Positions 48,634-58,300 of a DNA stretch of 64,000 nucleotides are shown here, one piece after another; the stretch's first letter is position 1; every line of letters starts with the position of its first letter. This DNA comes from Candidatus Gallimonas merdigallinarum. Its GTDB lineage: Bacteria > Bacillota > Clostridia > Christensenellales > Borkfalkiaceae. The position numbers and the translations under genes are program-made. The stretch covers positions 62,001 to 126,000 of the forward strand of contig CAJFFP010000002.1 in the NCBI GenBank assembly GCA_904373325.1, written 5' to 3'. The notes under the pieces were generated by a model. It saw only the letters and a program-made list of their open reading frames with translations, had not been told where the DNA came from and ran no database searches.

Positions 48634-50199
48634 TTATACCTCCTCGAATACGGCGAGCGAAAGCCCGTCCATCGTCAGTTCTCCGTTCTCTAAATGCGCC
48701 GTGCCGACGCTCTCGCGGAGACGATAGTTCCCCTTCGCGGCGATCTGCGCGGACGCGCCTTCCGAGCGGGGATTGACGGCGATCAGGAACTTGCCGCGGC
48801 GGAACACGAAGGGATATTCCCCCTCTTCCGCATACACGAGATCGAGATTGTCCACCGCCTGCAACTCCTCTTCCGCGGCGCGCAGGTGCGCAAATTTTCT
48901 GACGGTGTTCAGCAGGGAATTTGCGTCCGCCTGCCGGCTCTCCACGTCGGGAGACTTCGGCGAAGGATCGACGGGCAGGTAGAGCGCGCCGTTCGCCTGC
49001 GAGAAGCCTCTGTTCTTTCCGCCGTTCCACTGCATGGGCGTGCGCGAGCCGGTACGGAAGAATCCGCCCTCTTTGGAGGTCAGCCCCTCCATGTAGGGAA
49101 GCCCGATCTCGTCGCCGTAATACACGAAGGGAATGGAGGGCATGAGCATGATAAACGCCGATGCGACCTTCATCTCCTCCTGCGTGCGGCGGTGGGAATA
49201 GCGGATCATATCGTGATTACCCGTCGGCATACACATATGCCCGCGCCCCGAGATGTAGGCGAGATTTTCCATAAATTCGTCGGTAAAGGCGCGGATATTG
49301 CCGCCGCCCTCGCGGTTGAAGAAGCACTTCACCTCTTCCCCGCGGTCGACGTAATCGTAACTGTCCGTCTGGAAGAGCGCGTTATAGCCCTTGGAACGGA
49401 AATGAATGTAGAAGTCGAGGTGGAAGCCCGCGTCGATCGCGTCCTTCGCGTACGACCACTCGGAGAGGATCGCCGCGTCGGGATACTCTTTATCGAGCAT
49501 GGCGCGCACGTTCTGCCACAGACGCTTGATGCCCGTGCGGTTATCGTCGTTCTTGACGAGGGAGTACGCCATATCCACGCGGAAGCCGTCGCAGCCCATA
49601 TCCAGCCAGAAACGCATCACGCTCTTCATCTCTTCGAGCGTCGCGACGCAGGCGGGATGATCGGGCGGGAGCTGCCAAGGGTAATCCTGACGCTCGAACC
49701 CGTAGTTGAGCGCGGGCTGCGAGCTGAAAAAGTTGACGACGTAGTTTCCGTTGCGGTCGGAAAGTCCGCTTTGCAGGCGGAAGCCTTCGGGGTAGTCGAA
49801 CACGTCGTTCGTCCAGATATAGCGGTCGGAATATTTGTTGCGGTCGGGTCTGCGCGACGCGCGGAACCACTTGTGCTTATCCGACGTGTGCCCGGGAACG
49901 AGATCGAGCAGGACGCGGATCCCGCGCTTGTGCGCCTCTTCAAAGAGCACGCGCGCGTCGTCGTTCGTCCCGTAGCGGGGCGCGATCTTGTAGTAATCTT
50001 TTACGTCGTACCCCGCGTCCATGAACGGGGAATCGAAACAGGGATTGATCCAGAGCGCGTTGAAGCCGAGATCTTTGATATAGTCGAGCTTTTCCACGAT
50101 GCCGGGCAGATCGCCGATGCCGTCGCCGTTGGAATCGTAAAAGCTCTGCGGATAGATCTCGTAAAAGATCGCCTCTTTCAGCCATGCAGGCATATTCAT
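48634..50199 (-). CDS. GH13 alpha-glucosidase (oligo-1,6-glucosidase-like)
   Basis: A 521-residue cytoplasmic enzyme with YDSNGDGIGDLPGI near the N-terminus, LVPGHTS (His104), GFRVDMA (nucleophile Asp209), ILSEW (acid/base Glu247) and TGNHDM. The pattern fits alpha-glucosidases and glucan glucosidases of the GH13_23/31 type. It has AAAGGAG at 7 nt, lies 18 nt after the ferredoxin-like gene and 3 nt before the methyltransferase gene. Its position inside a corrinoid methyl-transfer operon is unusual and may point to a glucosylated or methyl-glucoside substrate. Confidence 0.9.
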   Translation of the reverse strand: MNMPAWLKEAIFYEIYPQSFYDSNGDGIGDLPGIVEKLDYIKDLGFNALWINPCFDSPFMDAGYDVKDYYKIAPRYGTNDDARVLFEEAHKRGIRVLLDLVPGHTSDKHKWFRASRRPDRNKYSDRYIWTNDVFDYPEGFRLQSGLSDRNGNYVVNFFSSQPALNYGFERQDYPWQLPPDHPACVATLEEMKSVMRFWLDMGCDGFRVDMAYSLVKNDDNRTGIKRLWQNVRAMLDKEYPDAAILSEWSYAKDAIDAGFHLDFYIHFRSKGYNALFQTDSYDYVDRGEEVKCFFNREGGGNIRAFTDEFMENLAYISGRGHMCMPTGNHDMIRYSHRRTQEEMKVASAFIMLMPSIPFVYYGDEIGLPYMEGLTSKEGGFFRTGSRTPMQWNGGKNRGFSQANGALYLPVDPSPKSPDVESRQADANSLLNTVRKFAHLRAAEEELQAVDNLDLVYAEEGEYPFVFRRGKFLIAVNPRSEGASAQIAAKGNYRLRESVGTAHLENGELTMDGLSLAVFEEV

Positions 50200-50217
50200 A
50201 TTCTTTCTCCTTTCCGC

Positions 50218-50541
50218 TTAATTTGCGCCTTCCTCTTTGAGCGCGTCCGCCACTGCCAGAAGGTTTTCGGGCGGCGTGTCGCGCGGGACTTCGCACCCTG
50301 CCGACGAGATATAGTTGGTCGGAACGGCGGCGCGGCAGGCAAGCACTAATCCGCCCTCATCGGGCTGCGCGCCCGAAACGCGCCCCTCCAAAAGCTTCAC
50401 CTTGCACTTTCCGCAGGTGCCGTTTCCGCCGCAACGCATGGGGATATGGATTCCGTGCATGGAAAAGAGGCGTCCCAGACTCTTCCCCCGTTCCGCCTCG
50501 AACACAACCGTCCTTTCACCCGTCAGAACCGTGAGTTTCAT
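50218..50541 (-). CDS. Stand-alone [2Fe-2S] ferredoxin-like protein (RACo N-terminal type)
   Basis: A 107-residue plant-type [2Fe-2S] protein with ligands Cys37, Cys43, Cys46 and Cys69 in MRCGGNGTCGKCKVKL and VLACRA. In reductive activators of corrinoid proteins (RACo) this domain precedes a large ATPase domain. Here it ends after about 30 more residues, so only the electron-transfer part is encoded. It lies between the corrinoid protein and GH13 genes and probably feeds electrons for Co(II) to Co(I) reactivation, with any ATPase partner elsewhere. Confidence 0.88.
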   Translation of the reverse strand: MKLTVLTGERTVVFEAERGKSLGRLFSMHGIHIPMRCGGNGTCGKCKVKLLEGRVSGAQPDEGGLVLACRAAVPTNYISSAGCEVPRDTPPENLLAVADALKEEGAN

Positions 50542-50566
50542 CTATACGCCTCTCTCTTGATTATTT

Positions 50567-51199
50567 TCAGTTGAAGTACGATCTCGCGACCTCCGCCGCC
50601 GTCGCCGCGTCGGGCGTGTAAGCGTCCGCGCCGATTTCGTCGGCAAACGCCTGCGTCACGGGCGCGCCGCCGACCATGACTTTGACCTGATCGCGCAGCC
50701 CCGCTTCTTTGAGCGCGTCGATCGTCGCCTTCTGGTTGACCATCGTCGTCGTGAGGAGCGCGGAAAGGCAGACGATGTCGGGCTTATACTCCTTCACCGC
50801 CTCCACAACGCGCTCGGGCGGGCAGTCGATGCCGAGATCGATCACGCTGATGCCCGTGCCTTCAATCATCATTTTTACGAGGTTTTTGCCGATGTCGTGC
50901 AGATCGCCCTTCACCGTGCAGATGACCGCCTTCCCGATCGACTCCACGCCCGCCTGCGCGAGCACGGGTTTGAGGATATTCAGCGCGGCGTTCATGGCGC
51001 GCGCTGTGATCAGCACTTCCGAAACGAAGATCTCGTTCTTTTTAAAACGTTCGCCGACGGCGCTCATGCCCGGGATCAACGCCTTCGTGAGAATGTCGTT
51101 CGCGGCGGTACCGTCTGCAAGCTCTTCCTGAACAAGCGCGGAAAGCTCGCGCGGTCTCCCCTTTTGCAACAATGCGGAAATTTCATCAAAACGATTCAT
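50567..51199 (-). CDS. Corrinoid (B12-binding) methyltransferase protein
   Basis: A 210-residue cobamide carrier: N-terminal four-helix cap (MtaC/MtbC-type) then a Rossmann-like B12 domain with DLHDIGKNLV (Asp99, His101, Gly104; base-off/His-on ligand), SALLTT and GGAPV. It shuttles a methyl group between two methyltransferases. The frame runs upstream through the palindromic element, but AAGGAGG at 6 nt sets the start at 51199. The element ends just 21 nt upstream, so the promoter must lie at or beyond it. Confidence 0.93.
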   Translation of the reverse strand: MNRFDEISALLQKGRPRELSALVQEELADGTAANDILTKALIPGMSAVGERFKKNEIFVSEVLITARAMNAALNILKPVLAQAGVESIGKAVICTVKGDLHDIGKNLVKMMIEGTGISVIDLGIDCPPERVVEAVKEYKPDIVCLSALLTTTMVNQKATIDALKEAGLRDQVKVMVGGAPVTQAFADEIGADAYTPDAATAAEVARSYFN

Positions 51200-51220
51200 G
51201 GAATTCCTCCTTCTGTTATA

Positions 51221-51496
51221 CTGTAAGGGAGTAATACGAACCCGATCAAAAGCGGAAACTGTGCGCTCATACTTTGTTGAAGCCCTTGCCCGTGCCACAC
51301 GGCACGCGCGGCGTCCTTCGCCTCGCCTGAGACGCTCATCTTGCCGCTTTTGATTGCTTCGCACCTTTGGCGTGAAGATTTTCGCGTCAGATTTTTGGGA
51401 AGATGACGCCGCTATACAAGCGTATTGCAAGGAAGATGAGCAAAAAGATGCCGAAAAGATTCCGCCAAAGGCGTGCTTCGTATTGTTCCCTTACAG
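51221..51496 (-). mobile_element. TA-flanked palindromic (MITE-like) element, copy 2
   Basis: 276 bp, TA-flanked (51219-51220, 51497-51498), inverted relative to copy 1 and alike over most of its length, with changes concentrated in the central segment. The GTGCC hairpin is kept while its loop changes. The same end as in copies 1 and 3 faces the downstream gene, here the corrinoid protein. Confidence 0.88.
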
Positions 51497-51579
51497 TATC
51501 CCTATTATACATGACGCGCAAGGTTCGGGAAAGCCACCGCATTGCCAACTTATAGCACGATTTTGCCATGCAAAAGAGT

Positions 51580-51609
51580 GCAAAACCGCCCCCGCAGGGG
51601 AAATTTTGC
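51580..51609 (-). terminator. Possible terminator of the small membrane protein gene
   Basis: GCAAAA..CCCC paired with GGGG..TTTTGC, then CTCTTTTGC on the minus strand. The stem has internal mismatches. Confidence 0.5.
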
Positions 51610-51621
51610 GCTCTTTTCGGC

Positions 51622-52065
51622 TTATTCCGTCTGTTCAGGCGCGTCGTTCAGCTCCGCCTGCGCGCCGCCCTCTTCCGCGGACGCGCCGCCCGCCGTCTTT
51701 TCCGTCGGGAGAGTCTTCTCCGAACGCTTTTCGGCTTTGGATTCGTCCTTGCCCTCGAAGAAGGAAAGAATGGCGAAGCAGGCGAACACGACGATCTTGC
51801 CGATCACCACAATCAGGTGATACACGCTGAGGAAACCGCTCATGCCGCCGCCCACAGAATTTATCGCGGAAAACAGCAGCGAGATCGCTTCCAGCGCCGT
51901 GAAAATGAGAACGACGATAAACGCGCGCTTGGAAGTTTCCTTCAATTCGCGGTCGTCGCACTTGACGATGGTATAGCCGCCGACGATCGCATACGCGACG
52001 ATGCTCAGATACCCGCATACCCAGATCAGCAGTTTTTTCCATCTCTTGGACCAGAGTTCTTTCAT
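51622..52065 (-). CDS. Small membrane protein of unknown function
   Basis: A 147-residue protein beginning MKELWSKRWKKLLIWVCGYL. Three hydrophobic helices (about 13-32, 44-65 and 78-100) precede a charged, disordered Glu/Lys/Ala-rich tail. I recognise no family. The start at 52065 has AAAGGAGG at 7 nt; the longer open frame runs into the palindromic element and is rejected. Element copy 3 ends 37 nt upstream. Confidence 0.7.
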   Translation of the reverse strand: MKELWSKRWKKLLIWVCGYLSIVAYAIVGGYTIVKCDDRELKETSKRAFIVVLIFTALEAISLLFSAINSVGGGMSGFLSVYHLIVVIGKIVVFACFAILSFFEGKDESKAEKRSEKTLPTEKTAGGASAEEGGAQAELNDAPEQTE

Positions 52066-52101
52066 ATGATGACCTCCTTTTATCATACGCCTTACATTAT
52101 A

Positions 52102-52234
52102 CTGTAAGGGAGTAATACGAACCCGATCAAAAGCGGAAACTGTGCGTTCATACTTTGTTGAACCCCTTGCCCGTGCCACACGGCACGCGCTGAAAGATTC
52201 CGCCAAAGGCGTGGTTCGTATTTTTCCCTTACAG
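52102..52234 (-). mobile_element. TA-flanked palindromic element, copy 3 (internally deleted)
   Basis: 133 bp, flanked by TA (52100-52101, 52235-52236), same orientation as copy 2. It keeps both terminal inverted repeats, the GTGCC hairpin and the GCCTTTGGCG arm, but lacks about 140 internal bp. It shows that the ends are the conserved part. Confidence 0.88.
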
Positions 52235-52261
52235 TATATGAAATCAACGGCGCGCCGTCAA
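52233..52261 (-). promoter_or_regulatory. Promoter reading into palindromic element copy 3
   Basis: TTGACG (52256-52261), 17 nt, TATACT (52233-52238). The CT at the end of the -10 box is the beginning of the element. Confidence 0.65.
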
Positions 52262-52302
52262 TACCCATTCGGTAAATTTCGGAAAATTTTTTGCAATCGG
52301 CG

Positions 52303-52331
52303 TAAAAAAATCCGCTGCAAACGCAGCGGAT
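52303..52331 (-). terminator. Rho-independent terminator of the giant surface protein gene
   Basis: ATCCGCTGC stem (52310-52318 with 52323-52331), AAAC/GTTT loop, T-run of seven on the minus strand. Confidence 0.93.
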
Positions 52332-52337
52332 CTTTTT

Positions 52338-55300
52338 TTATTCATCCTCTTTGATCTCGTTCAGAGGGTTTTCTTTGTGCTTCTTTTCCTTCTTCGGCTT
52401 CGCCTCGTGGAAACCCTCCGCCGCCGCTGCCGCAGCTTCGGCGCGCGCACGGTCGCGTGCGGCGCGCTCCTCCTCCGTCATCTTGCGCCACTTGGCGAAC
52501 AGAATGAGGTTCTGCTTGGGCATAGAGGTCAGCGTTGCGCGGTCGCGGAACATTTCATCGTAGTACCAGCCGTCAAAAACTTCCTCTTCGCGCTCGGGCA
52601 GAGGCAGATCGACCAACGCGCTCTCTTTGAGCTTCTGCGCAGGCACGCCGCCGTTCACGTAGTTAAGCTCATAGCGGCGCATACTCCGCGCAAGCAGGAC
52701 GAGAATGACCGCAATCGCCGCGCAGCCGGCAACCGCAACGAGGATCCACCACCATGCAAAGCCGCCCGTGGGCGCGATGTCGAGAACGTCAACCACCGCG
52801 TAGAAGCTGAAATGCTCCACAAAGAAGTACATTCTTCCGTCCTCGCCGATATGCGTTGCGATCTCCTCGATCGTGCCGCCGCCGTCGGGAACGTACACCA
52901 CCGCGTATCTGCCGACCGCGTCTGCAAGTCCCTGTACGGAGATGCCGACCGAGAGCGGCTTATCGATGGAGATGGGCGTGCCGTCCGCCGCGATCAGCTC
53001 GATATCGAAGAGCCGCGCGAGCGTCATGTTCTCGGCAAGGCTGCCCGCCGCTTCGGAGAGCGTCGTTTCGTCCGTCACTTCCGTAAAGCGGATGGTCGTG
53101 CCGTCGTCGAAGCCGTCGTCCGAAGTGATCGTGACGATCGTTCCGTCCGAAGCCGTTCCCGAAATGACGGAGAGCCTCCACTTCGCATACAGCGTGAGAT
53201 CGCCCGTCACGGGTGTGCTGAAATCGTACCGCTGCGTGCAAGCCGCGTCGGTGAACCAGCCCATGAAAAGATAGTTCTCGCGCGTCGGCTCTTCAAACGC
53301 GACCGTGCCGCCCGCAACAACGATCTGTTCCGTGTTCTTCATCGTTCCGCCGTTAAGTACGAAATCCACCGTATAGGTGTTCGCCTGCCAGCGCGCGTAC
53401 AGCGTGATCCTGCCCGTGCTGCCCGCCTTGATTTCGGTAACGCGGTTGCCGTTCTGCTCGGCGTCGTACCAGCCGAGGAAGATGAACCCTTCCCGCGTGG
53501 GATTGGCAAGCACGATCATTCCGCTCTCAATGTTGTAGGAAGCGGGATTGCTGCTTGCGTTCACGCCGCCGCCCAACACGTAATCGATCGAATACGTGCG
53601 GGGCAGCCACTTCGCAGTCAGAGTGATGTTATCCCTCACAGGCGTGCCGAAATCGTATTCGCTTTCGTCCAGCATCCAGCCGCCGAAGATATATCCGCTT
53701 CTTACGGGGTCGGTCGGCTTGGTCGCCGTAAATTCGAAATAGATCTTCTGATCGGCGACGCCCGTCGCGCCGTCCCCGACGGAGAAGCTCACCGTGTACG
53801 AATTCAGTGTCCACATTGCCACAAGCGTGATATTTTCCGCCGGCATGGCAGTCCCGGACACCCACTTCTTGCCGTTGTAGTACCAGCCCGCAAAGGTGTA
53901 GCCGTCGCGCTCGGGAGCGTCAATCAATGCGACTACCTTATCGTATTGATACTTCACCGTCGTCGGCTCCCCCGATTCATGGTTGGGATTGAACGTAACG
54001 GTATAGTCGATTGCATTCCACTGTGCGGTAAGCGCCAATTTACTCGTTACGATGCTGCCGCCCGTCATACGCACATCGCCGTTGTACCACCCGCCGAACT
54101 CGTACCCGATGCGAGCGGGCGTCTCCTCCCAGCCCCCCGCGCTGTCGAGCGGCTGTCCGTATCCCACAGTCAGCGCAACTTCTTTGCCGTCTCCGTAGTT
54201 CAGGGTTATGTTGTAAGTAATGTGTTCTGCGTTCGCCACATAGAGGGTCATATCGTTGGTGATCTCTTGCCCGAAGCCGAACCCTGCTCCGCCAACGCTT
54301 CCGATATGGTATGTGGCGTTCTTATAATCATACCCCTCGGGTACAAGAATGTCTTTTTGGGAGAGACTTTCGCCCGACGTCACACCGATTGTCTGCTGCG
54401 AGCCGTCCGCATGGACGATCGTGACCGTGAGCGCGCCCTCCGCCGCCTGCCATTTGGCATTCAGCGTAATCTCAGCTTTGTCTTGATCTTCGACCCCTGC
54501 CGCAGACGCGAGCATTCCGACCGACACGCTGCCGCGGTAACGCGTTCCTTCATCGTCACCGATATACCAGCCGAGGAAGATAAACCCTGGACGCGTAGGG
54601 TCTTTCAGCGTGATTGCGCTGCCGAACGTACCGCTCTCACTTGCAATATTCACACCGTTGCCCTCATATGCAATGGTGTAAGTATTTGCCGCCGCGTTCG
54701 CGATAATGGCAATATCTCCCGTAACGGGCGAGCTGATCGTGAGCACGCCGTCCGCGTAAGTGAACTGCACGGACTCCGTGCCGTTCATCTCGACGGAAAT
54801 CCCATCTTTCGTCAGGGTGTAACCCGTATCGACGGTAAGGTTTGCCGAATACGTATTGCCGTCCACGGCGGACGCCGCGCCGTTGCTACGGACGTGCTCG
54901 CCGTCGAATGTGACTTCGTAGACGTTTTCCGTCCACACGGCATAGAGCGTGCCGACAGGCTCTTCCGCTGCCTTCAATCCGTCTGTAAACAACTTTACGG
55001 GAACGCTCGCGCCGCCGGTATAGAGAACGCTCTCCCCGCTTGCAGACGTGGACCAGCCGAGGAAGGTATAGCCCGCGCGCTCCAACTTCTCGGGAAGTAC
55101 GAAATTCCCGCCGTACGTTCCACTGACGGAGGACGAATCCCCGCCAACAAAGCTGCCGCCGTTCGCTTCAAGTTTTAGCGTATATTCGATTGGCGACCAA
55201 ACGGCATGGAGCGTTATGGTTTTATCCTGTATATCGCCTGCAAAGCTCTCATTGATCGTGATCAAGCCGCCGTCCGCGATGGCAACTTTCGCGCCATCCG

Positions 55301-58300
55301 AATACGCCCAACCGAGGAACTCATAGCCGAGCCGTACGAAGCCGTTTTTCGTCAGGGTCGTCTCGCGATTGTACAACACGGTCTGGTTATTCATCGCGCC
55401 CGTTGCAGATGTTCCGCCGACAAACACGACGGTGTAAGCATTCGCCACGCCGACCGCCGTTACCTTAATGTCGCCCGTCATGTACACAGGCGGGATGACG
55501 ACTGTGCCGCCCGTCCCGACAGCCACGCGATAGGTCTGCGCGCCGACGGTCACAGTGACCGTTGCGGGGAGCGAATAACCGCTCTTCGCTGTCAGCGTAA
55601 AGGTATAACTTTGCCCGAACGTTGCCTCGGCATCGCCATCTGTTTTTTCAAGTCCGTCACCCAACTCGAACGTTACGCTGACGGAGTTCGCCTTCCAGCA
55701 TGCGGTAAGCGTAAGATTGCCGTAGCTTCCCGCGGGAATTGCCGTCACTTTATCCTCGCCGTTATACCAACCGTCGAACGTATAACCCGTGGGCACGGAG
55801 GTCGGAGCTTGCAGCACAATCTCGTTACTTTCTATCGTGTACGAAGTCGGATTGCTGTGTTTCGTACCGCGCAAACCGTTATACACGATCGTGTATTCGA
55901 TTGCAGTCCAATGCGCAGTAAGGGTGTGATTGTCTGCCGTGGTCACCTGCGTGGCGGCATTGACGAGTTCGTCATTCAGATACCACCCGTCGAAGGTGTA
56001 GCCGACGCGCGTCGGAACGGGAAGAATGCCGTATACGGAATCGTATATTACCTCTTTATCCGATTCCGCACCGCCTTCGTAATTCGGATCAAACGTAACG
56101 GTATAGGTATTCGCGCGCCATACGGCGTACAGCGTGACTTTGCCGCCGTCTGCCGCCGTCAGGTTGATGACGCTTGCGCCGTCCGCAAACTCAATTTCCG
56201 TTGCGCCTGCCTTCCTTGCCCAGCCTGCAAACGTATAGCCCGCACGCGTAAAGGCATTTGCAGACAGATTCTGCGCCGTGCCGTACGTGAAGGTCATACC
56301 GTCCATTGTGCCTTCGCCGCCGTTCTTGTCAAACGTTACGGTGTAGGCGTTTGCCTCCCATACGGCATAGAGCGTGACTTCGCCCGTGATCGCGTAGTCA
56401 TCATTCAGCGCGGAAGAAGCGTTGCGATCGGTATTCCAGCCGATAAACTGATAGCCGTCCCGTTTCGGCTCGTCGGGTGCGATAGTGCCAAGCGTGCTGC
56501 CGTGCGCAATATCTTCCTTCACACCGCCGCCCGTGCCGCCGTTTGCGTCAAACGTAACGGTGTAGGTGTTCTGCTGCGCGCTCGCCGTAATGGTAATTTC
56601 TCCCGTGACGGAAGATTGAATGGTAATCACGCCGTTGTCGTAGGTAAAATCCACCGACTGCGTGCCGCTCATCGTAACGGTAACCGGATCGAGCAAATGG
56701 TAGCCCTCTTCCGTAACGCTGAGACGAATTACAACATTTTCCTGCCCGTGGAGAACGCTCTGAACGTCTGCGGAAATTCCACTTCCGCTCACGGAAACGC
56801 CGTATGTGTTCGGCTTATATTGCGCGATGAGCGTAATATCACCCATGCTGCCCGCCGTGATTTCGTCGACACGTTTACCCGTCGCCGCATTCATCCAATA
56901 CAGGAATGTGTACCCCGTGGGCGCGTCCGTCGGCTTATTAAGCTGAACAGTCTGTTCAATCGTATACGTCGTCGGGTTCGGATTTCCGCTGCCGCCGTTC
57001 AGGTTGTAGATAATATTGTACTTGATTGCAGTCCAATGCGCGGTCAGCGCAAGGGTGAATACGCCGTTCTGCTCCTCAACTCCGTTTTCCGTGGTAAGAA
57101 CGTCGTCTTCCCACTTCTTATCGCCGACATACCAGCCGTCGAAAGTATAACCGGGCTTTGTCGGAACAGGCAACTCTGTAAGGACAGAATCATAATCGCC
57201 GCCAAAGTCTCCTTCCGCGCCGCTACCGCCCTGTGAATCCAACGTAACGCTGACATGCATTGCCGTATATGCCGCGGTGAGATCGAGCGAGAAGCCTTCG
57301 GTGAAGCGAACGAAATACCCGTCTGCACTGACCTCATCGGAATACAGATATACGCCCCATTCGCCGCCGTTTTCGCCTACCATATAGTAGTTATACGCCG
57401 CCGTATCGTCCGCGGAGAGTTTCCAGCCTGCGAAATCGTAACCCGTCTTGCCGTCAAGTTGCGCAAACTCCGTCTTTTCCGACGAGGCGTTCTTCACCGT
57501 CACGGTTACAGGGGCTGCCCCTTCGAGCGTGATCTCGTATCCGATCGCCGTATATGCCGCCTGAACGGTAATGGCGACGCGGCCGTCCGCATCGGACGTA
57601 TAGCCCGCGTATTCCGCCGAGAGGTTGGGCATGGTGCGGAAATCGTCCAGCGTGACCGGGAGCTTATTCTCGCCTTTAACAACCTGCCAGACAAAGGTGT
57701 AGTGCGGAACTGCGCCGCCGACCGAAGAGAGATCGAGCGCGCTGTTATATGCGCCGTCGATTGTAACGGTTGTTTTTTCGCTCTCCAAGCCCCACTCGAA
57801 TACGATGCTGTACTCGGTCGCCTCCCACTTGGCGTACAGCGTAATACCGTATGCGGGCATGAAAGTCCCTTTCGCCGTAGTGGAGAAGTCGGCGTCAAGA
57901 TACCACCCCTCGAAGGTATAGCCGCCGCGCGCGGGAACGGGAAGCGGCGCGTTCTCCGTACCCCACAAGAGTTCTGTTCCGAATGCAACTTCAATCGGAT
58001 TCGGATCAAGGTTCACGCCCTCGCCGCGCAGCGTGACCGTATATTCATTGGCTTTCCAATGCGCGTAGAGGGTTGTATCTTCGTCGATCTGCGTTGTGAA
58101 CTCAAATTTTTCGCCTTCCGCCGTGCGCCATTCGATAAACGTATACCCCGTGCGGGTAGGCGGGGGCAGATTATTATTATCGATAGCCGTGCCCGAAGTA
58201 ACCGTCGTGCTGTAATATACCGTGTCGTCGGTCAGATAGAAGGTGACGGTAACGCTTTCCGAGGGTTTCTCGGGCGTGGTGAACGTACCAGAAACCTCGT

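Noticed and set aside
51200..51430. 77-residue N-terminal extension of the corrinoid protein
   Set aside because: It is translated palindromic element sequence; the same peptide stretch appears ahead of the unrelated membrane protein because of the shared element.
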